Of a stretch of 64,000 nucleotides of DNA, positions 58,331-64,000 are shown piece by piece. Below the pieces are notes generated by a model, which saw only the letters and a program-made list of their open reading frames with translations, had not been told where the DNA came from and did not search any database. Each line of letters starts with the position of its first letter. Positions within the stretch are counted from its first letter, which is position 1. The stretch comes from Salvia splendens (taxonomy: Eukaryota; Streptophyta; Magnoliopsida; Lamiales; Lamiaceae): NCBI RefSeq assembly GCF_004379255.2, contig NC_056035.1, positions 28,597,208-28,661,207 of the forward strand, given 5' to 3'. The translations under genes and the position numbers were made by a program.

Positions 58331-58677
58331 GGTTTGGGAACCCTAACTAATTTTGGTTTATCTCCAAAACTAATTCCTAGGGTTTATGAAAACCCTAACT
58401 AATTTTGGAAGCAAGCGCACGAGTTCCGGAAGCTGCCGACGGTAGACTCCCACTCGTACCATTAGCACTGCGCGGTGGCTACTTTTCACCAGACCTGAAC
58501 AGTCTGGAAATTCGCCTGAGCTGCTGTGTCGTTGTTACTGAGTTGCACCGCAAAGACAACCCAGCCCGAAGGCATGGGCAACCTACTCTTCAGTCGCTGC
58601 CTGCGGTGCTTACTGCCGCTGCGTCATCTCCGCAGCCGCCAGCGCCGCTGCATTGTAGCTACTGCTTCACAACCGCT
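58331..58677. other. GC-richer segment of the element D leader
   Basis: Begins with a short direct repeat (AACCCTAACTAATTTTGG at about 58340 and 58390), then about 270 bp of much higher GC content than its surroundings. It is open on the plus strand for about 100 codons (58405-58716), but that frame lies antisense to the element and resembles nothing I know. It could be captured host DNA. Confidence 0.4.
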
Positions 58678-59178
58678 AGTCCTTCTTCACAAACCACCGC
58701 CGACGTATCGCGCTGATTCCTTGTCGGCGATTGTACCGAACAGAAGCCGTTATCAGCAGGTTTAGCAGACGCCTTTGACGCTCCATTCAAGAAGTGGATG
58801 CGACGAATGATTCTCCAATTCACACACAATCAATATAATTCCATGTAATTATTATAATAACACGAAAACAAAATGATTGTCCCACATGAATATAATGATT
58901 AAAACAAAATCATGCAATTCCGTAAAGTAATTACATCATATATAATCATTACAAATGATTACATATTGTAATCAGATATGAATTTGAAGAATCAAATTTT
59001 GGAGTTGATTCTCTCCAACTTCGCAGCGCACATAATCGCTGTTCTTCGTAGTTCGTCGTTTATTCAATCAAAAATAAACAACAAAAACGCACAGCGAATA
59101 AAATCATGCATTCAAGCAATTCCAATAACATGAAATTAATCCACATAATCACAGCCAAAAATTGGCTCTGATACCAAT
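58678..59178 (-). other. Leader of element D adjoining the 5' LTR, with primer site
   Basis: Original of the block repeated at 51085-51583. TGGTATCAGAGCC on the minus strand at 59164-59176 is the initiator tRNA-Met primer site. Confidence 0.85.
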
Positions 59179-60658
59179 TGTTAGGGTTTGGTGCCCCTTG
59201 CACAGCGGAAGACATGCATTCACAAATAAATCATACATATGGATCTATTTGACCGATTATGGGATTAATTGATTCACATGTTAAACATTGAATTGCATAC
59301 AAGAACGCACAAAAATCATGCTTAAGGAATTAAAATCCTAATTCATGATATTCTACGGTTTAGGAATACCGATCTGATTCTCCAAAGAATCGACGATTGC
59401 TTGCTCCTTCTCCACGTGATGTTCTTCGTACTCAACCACGAATCTTCTAATCTGTATCCCGAACTCAGAATCTGGCCTTTGGGTGGGCAAAGCTTGTCAG
59501 AATCGAAAATGGCTTGATTAGAAAGGAGACAGAATACCAGTTCTATCAAAAACTGATTTTTTCGTCCACTCCCAGAGGGGAGCACAAAAATTCTGGGTTA
59601 ATTAACGCTAAATCTCTATTCTAATCTCCTTTCTAATCTCCTTTTATATTGAGTTATAATGGGCCAGATTAGGGATCCATGGAGGTTGGACTTGGGCCAA
59701 ACCTGTTGGACTTTTACTAATTAAATTGAGCCCCAATTTAATACAAGTCCGACATAATATTATTATCAGCCACTACAGCAAAATAATATTGACTACCCGT
59801 CCAATCCCAAATTACGAGTAATCCGGGCTTTATCTCTTTAATTTATTATTTCCCGTGTTTAAGATATAAATATCCATTAATTAATTTAAGTCTGCTATTT
59901 GACTTTAATTAATTAATATCTTTTTCTAAGAGTTGTCTAGTTCAAAATCTTTATTTATTATTCTGGAATAAATTCCAACCGGCCGGGCTTCTGAATAATA
60001 AAACCTTTTTCGAACACCTCTTGAGGATATTATCAAACTGGACTCACCCATCACATGATTCATTGCAATAACAATACTAGCACCTCTAGACATTGATCAC
60101 CACTACCCAAGATACCAGGATTCTTGGATTGCGAAAAATCTGCACCATTTGATAAATCAAAGTAGTGCATAATCAATATCGTATGCTCAATGTTATGTCA
60201 ACAATGATTAAGAAATAACAATCACCGAGACCTCGTCTTTCAGTAAATAGCAAGAAAGACTTATCTCAACTGTTGGATCCTTCAGTGCTATACCACACCA
60301 GTGTCGTTTATTTCCTAAGGTAAGGAAACATGCGGACTGACACTGCAACCTTTCACGATAGGTAGCCAAAGCCTATCTAGGTTGTGAAATTCTATTTCTC
60401 ATCTACAAAGAACTGACAGCGTCACCTTCTGTGAACGTCGTTCACGACCAGTCTACTATGTAGAAGAATTAGACTTGTTTGCTTCTTATACATTTAAATA
60501 TTTTGAGAAACATCTTATAAATGCACAAGCAAACACCAATGCGATAAAATTTCTTCTTCTCGCCTTGGGTTAAAAGTGGATTGTAGAGTTTATTCTATAT
60601 AAGCAATTCTATCCGTGCAACATGCTCGAAATATGCTTTTCAGTATACCAATCCTAAC
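59179..60658 (-). repeat. 5' LTR of element D (right)
   Basis: 1480 bp, missing only the last base of the TGTTAGG terminus at 60658, where it meets a truncated Stowaway element. Confidence 0.9.
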
Positions 60659-60901
60659 TCCCATAAAAATATGGGCAATAGGTATGGCATGAGAATTAAG
60701 ATAAAATTGGTAAAGTAAGAGAGATGGGGAAGAATGGTATGGTAAAGTAAGAGAGATGAGGAGAATGTTAGTTAAAGTAGTGTTAGTGGATAGTGAGACC
60801 TACATTATTAAATTGATATAATTTTTCAAAAATGAAATGCACATATTTTTGTGGGACCGATGAAAATGGAAAGTGCACATATTTTTATGGGACGGGGGGA
60901 G
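60659..60901. mobile_element. Stowaway-type MITE, left end truncated
   Basis: The right end reads, in reverse, CTCCCCCCGTCCCATAAAAATATG with TA beside it. The left end starts at TCCCATAAAAATATG, so about ten bases of the left inverted repeat are gone at the junction with element D. Confidence 0.8.
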
Positions 60902-61189
60902 TAAAAAACTAAAGAAAAAGCTAATACAAAATAAAAGAATTATATCAAAAAATTAATGAATGATCTAAATATTTAGTTATAAAAGGGATGGGTGTGGTAT
61001 ATTGCTAACTCACCCTTTAATTGCTAACTACAACTAAATGATAGACATTAGTTATTCAAATCAAGGTCCAAGATCATTCAGCCCCGAATATCAATATAGT
61101 TAATAAAAAATGTCAATTAGGGTATTAATGTCATTTAACAACAAATTAATTCTAACTAACTTTTAAAATATCTCAAAACTTTAAATGTA

Positions 61190-61735
61190 CTCCCTCCGTC
61201 CGTGAAATGTTGTCCAGTTTTACCATTTTGGTCAGTCCGTGAAAAGTTGTGCACTTTACTTTTATTCTATTTTTGGTAAATGGTTCCCACTTTCCACTAA
61301 CTTTTTTACACTCACATTCTATTATATAAGTATATAACCAAGGTTTGTGTTAAAATGACAACACCTTTTAAAGTGACACTGTGACACCACGTATCCAGCA
61401 ATATTATAAACGCTACACAACAATAGTATAAAAGCTAGACAACAATCTATAGATTGTTGTATAGTGTATTAGATATTGCTGGACGAGAAAATTTACCCTT
61501 GAACATTTTTTATGATTGTCACATGGCAGTTGATTATTCGTCCACATGTACAAATGATTGGCTAGGAATGGTGGTATTGTGTTACTTTAAGAGGTATTGT
61601 CGTTTTAACGCACCCCATATAACCAATATATAAATGTGAGATCTTTATTCCACTAACTTTTCAACTCACTTTTCTTCACATTTTTTTAAACTCGTGTCGA
61701 GTCAAACTTGGACAATATATCATGGACGGATGGAA
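61190..61735. mobile_element. Stowaway-type MITE, interrupted
   Basis: Ends CTCCCTCCGTCCGTGA and, reversed, TTCCATCCGTCCATGA, with TA on both sides (61188-61189, 61736-61737). About 270 bp once the nested element at 61342-61616 is removed. Confidence 0.82.
61342..61616. mobile_element. 275-bp Mutator-like MITE nested in a Stowaway
   Basis: Terminal inverted repeats of about 24 bp starting GGTTTGTGTTAAAATGAC and, reversed, GGGGTGCGTTAAAACGAC. Perfect flanking duplication ATATAACCAA (61332-61341, 61617-61626), 9-10 bp. The interior carries the palindrome ACAACAATCTATAGATTGTTGT in two pieces near 61440-61462. Confidence 0.85.
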
Positions 61736-62222
61736 TATATAACTATCTTGATTTAAATTATTTTTTCACACAACACATATCAAATTAAAGATAATTTAAT
61801 AAGGATTTCAACGAGATCCTACATGAATTGTGTCGGAATCCAACGATGTCAAAGATAATTTAATAAGTATTCGAACGATGTCAAAATTTGAAAAAAATTT
61901 CATGAATTTTCGTATTCTTCAAGAAGCAGATAATATCAATACAACTAACATAATATGTCGCTAATGCTTGTATAATGTCAATATGAAATTGTGTTGACAT
62001 TGTCATATCTTCGTGTTGATATATTTAATACACTATATTGACATTGAGTTCATAAATTTGATAATTGTTATTATCTTTTAAATATTGAAAAATGAAAAAT
62101 GAAAAATGAAATTACACAAGACAATTTATAGACAATTAGATCTCTAGAATCTTATGGTCTTAAATTAGTTGTAATTAACAATTAAGGGATGAGTTAGTAA
62201 TTGGTCACACCTCATAAAAGAG

Positions 62223-62580
62223 GATACTTCAACATCATTTATCCCATATTAAAATGACGTAAGAAACATTCAAGGATATCTCTATAAAAGAGAAACAACC
62301 AAGAATAATTTCATACAATTCATAGGCCAACAAATAAATGTGGGCTATTATGAAATTCTAGTATTAATATACTTACGAAAATTGATTTTTATATATAAAA
62401 TAATTTTATAAATTTTTTTAGAAATCAACCAAAAATTGAGATAATTATCACATACATATAAAATGTTTGACTAATATTTCAAATTAGTATCTAAAGTTTC
62501 AAGTTTACATATGTTAAAAAACTTTTATTTATATTTTAAGTTGATATAAAAATGGCCAAACGAAGATTGAAAAATAAATA
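62223..62580. other. AT-rich spacer
   Basis: No gene, repeat or element recognised, except that its last eight bases are the AATAAATA duplication of the next element. Confidence 0.5.
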
Positions 62581-63796
62581 GAGTGAATTACAAAAATGGT
62601 ACTTAATCTTTCATTTTCGCATATAAATGGTACCTGATCTTTATTTTATATCGTTTTTGGTATCTATAAATTATATTTTTGGTACATGATGCAATTTTTA
62701 CCCCAAAATGCCCTCTAAACAAATACATTTTTTTGTTTATGTCATAGAGGATATTTTGGGCATACTAAAAACTAGTAATAAAAGTGATATTATAATATTT
62801 TCTTTCATTCTTCTCACTCTTTATACTAATATTATTAATCCATATTAATATTATTATTTTGATGTTATAAATTAATATTTTTATAATACTAAAAACTAGT
62901 AAATAAATAATTATTGTATAATTATTTAAATTATGAATCATATAATATTATATAATAATAATAATAATAATTATTATTATTTATATTAAATTAATAACTA
63001 ACCAATGTAGTCTTCATAAAAATTTAAAATTGTGAATTGTATTCATAATGATATAAAGAGTTAGAAAATTTTTAGTTAGGTGTTTCAACCCTAAAATGAG
63101 TATAAAATAATTTAATAAAATATATTCAATTGATTTAATTACTTTAAATAATTAATTTGGTTAGGTGTTTTATTCTTGATTTATGTATTATGAATGTAAT
63201 TAGATGATGTATAAAAGACTAAAAAGAATGAAGAAAAAGAAGAGAAAAGAAAAAAAAGAAGAAACACAAACTAAGGTGAAAATAGAAAGAAGAAAGGAAG
63301 ATAAAATATTAAAAAGAAAGAAGAAATTGAAGAAAAAGAAAGAAGAAGAAACTAAAGAATAAAAACACAAATAAGAAAGGAAGGAAAAAAATCACATGTT
63401 TGTTATTATTTAATTGAAATTTCCAAAAGTATCCTTCATAATCAAAATATCACATGTTTAGTACATATGATTATTTTTGTCATGTGGTACCAAAAACGGT
63501 ACTCCCTACGTCTCAAAAGAATATGCATTTTGGGACCATCACAAGTTTTAATGTAAAATTGGTAAAGTAAGAGAGAAGTAGAGAGAAAAGGTAAATAAAT
63601 GTATTGTTAGTGGAGAATGAGTCCCACCTCATTAGAGAGAAAAGACTTTCCAAGAATAGAAAGTGCATATTCTTGTGGGACGGACTAAAAAGGAAAGAGT
63701 GCATATTCTTGAGGGACAGACGAAGTATAAAATAAAGATCAAGTACCATTCATGTGCAAAAGTGAAAGATTAGGTACCATTTATGTAGTTTACTCC
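62581..63796. mobile_element. 1.2-kb element with about 100-bp terminal inverted repeats
   Basis: 62581-62680 and the reverse complement of about 63470-63796 (after removing a nested Stowaway) share GAGT(G/A)AA(T/C)TAC and GATCTTTATTTTATA plus CGTTTTTGGTA blocks. 8-bp duplication AATAAATA at 62573-62580 and 63797-63804 fits hAT, though Mutator is possible. The interior is very AT-rich, with an (AAT)n/(ATT)n run near 62950-62985 and a purine-rich tract at 63215-63390. No transposase. Confidence 0.65.
63502..63725. mobile_element. Stowaway-type MITE nested in the long-inverted-repeat element
   Basis: Starts CTCCCTACGTCTCAAAAGAA and ends, reversed, CTTCGTCTGTCCCTCAAGAA. TA duplications are at 63500-63501 and 63726-63727. 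Removing it restores the inverted repeat of the host element. Confidence 0.82.
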
Positions 63797-63804
63797 AATA
63801 AATA

Positions 63805-64000
63805 TGGAATGTAATCTCTCAGTCTCAAGGTAGTTGAGACATTTCTTCTGGGCACTGAATATAAGAAATTGATTAGTTAAAGATTAAAGTAGAGATAATA
63901 AAATAAGAAAGATAATACTCCCTTCGTCCCAACTAAGTTGATACAAAACTTTTGGGCACGAAGATTAGGAAATTGTGTTGTAAAATAGGAAAGATGAATA
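63805..64000. mobile_element. Stowaway-type ends running off the window
   Basis: A diverged start at about 63808 (CTCTCAGTCTCAAGGTAGTT) and a clearer one at 63918 (CTCCCTTCGTCCCAACTAAG, after TA). Neither right end is inside the window; the second may be nested in the first. Confidence 0.55.

Larger units (their letters stand above)
51085..60658 (-). mobile_element. Ty1/copia element D with decayed coding region and a duplicated leader-LTR block
   Basis: Minus strand. 5' LTR 59179-60658, primer site, leader, decayed gag-pol, polypurine tract, LTR 51584-53064. This second LTR is itself followed by another primer site and about 500 bp of leader, down to 51085. The block 51085-53064 matches 58678-60658. 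The LTRs have TGTTAGG...CCTAACA ends; the outermost base is missing at 60658. No target duplication is found, so the outer ends have been altered. Placement in Ty1/copia rests on recognisable RT/RNase H blocks. Confidence 0.85.
60988..62213. mobile_element. Long-inverted-repeat element (Mutator-like size and target duplication)
   Basis: GGGTGTGGTATATTGCTAAC plus about 27 more bases at 60990-61037 is matched by the reverse complement of 62165-62213 with scattered mismatches. Imperfect 9-bp flanks ATAAAAGGG (60979-60987) and ATAAAAGAG (62214-62222) fit a Mutator-type duplication. The interior has no coding region and hosts another element at 61190-61735. Confidence 0.6.

Noticed and set aside
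58405..58716. 103-codon plus-strand frame in the leader of element D.
   Set aside because: Antisense to the element, no recognised domain. The GC-rich segment is open by composition, and the part after 58678 also occurs at 51085 without the frame's start.
1..64000. Assigning a species or plant family.
   Set aside because: The repeats suggest a eudicot, but no single-copy host gene is long enough to support a narrower claim by reading alone.

Overview
This window reads as repeat-rich nuclear DNA of a flowering plant, most likely a eudicot. It holds four LTR retrotransposon insertions plus a solo LTR, two copies of an endogenous pararetrovirus (family Caulimoviridae, florendovirus-like), terminal-inverted-repeat elements of Stowaway and Mutator/hAT type, and a large TG/AT-rich satellite. 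I see no intact host gene. The only recognisable host sequence is a short N-terminal piece of a MAP kinase kinase (MKK4/5 group). The species cannot be told from sequence reading alone.

Layout. 1-325 and 14248-16256 are one satellite array split by a 13.9-kb Ty3/gypsy element (A, 326-14242, TSD ATAGC). A is a gag-only chromovirus-like derivative with 2.6-kb LTRs. Its 5' LTR is itself split by a second Ty3/gypsy element (B, 5276-12341, TSD TCCAT). B is Tat-like: gag, a remnant of integrase, tandem repeats and a spliced antisense gene. The satellite continues on the other strand from 16257 to 27000, interrupted by a 2.25-kb LTR element (C, 21075-23328, TSD TATAA). 27001-34954 is pararetrovirus copy 1 (plus strand), carrying a solo LTR related to A at 31678-33527. 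34955-43492 is satellite again, with two strand switches. 43493-48408 is pararetrovirus copy 2 (minus strand). 48409-51084 is low-copy-looking DNA with gene fragments and a 44-bp minisatellite. 51085-60658 is a Ty1/copia element whose coding region is badly decayed although its LTRs are nearly identical. 60659-64000 is a nest of small DNA transposons.

The satellite is about 30% of the window. It alternates a 575-bp module (1 to about 4.5 copies) with a linker of about 1.07 kb. One strand-switch junction occurs twice with the same sequence (16256/16257 and 36740/36741), so a block of satellite including the switch has been duplicated.

The two virus copies are very similar where they overlap but carry different breaks: a stop codon, a frameshift, two microhomology junctions, a retrotransposon LTR and missing segments. 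Copy 2 has a 291-bp terminal redundancy in the RT region, as expected for a circular genome integrated as slightly more than one turn. Neither copy is intact.
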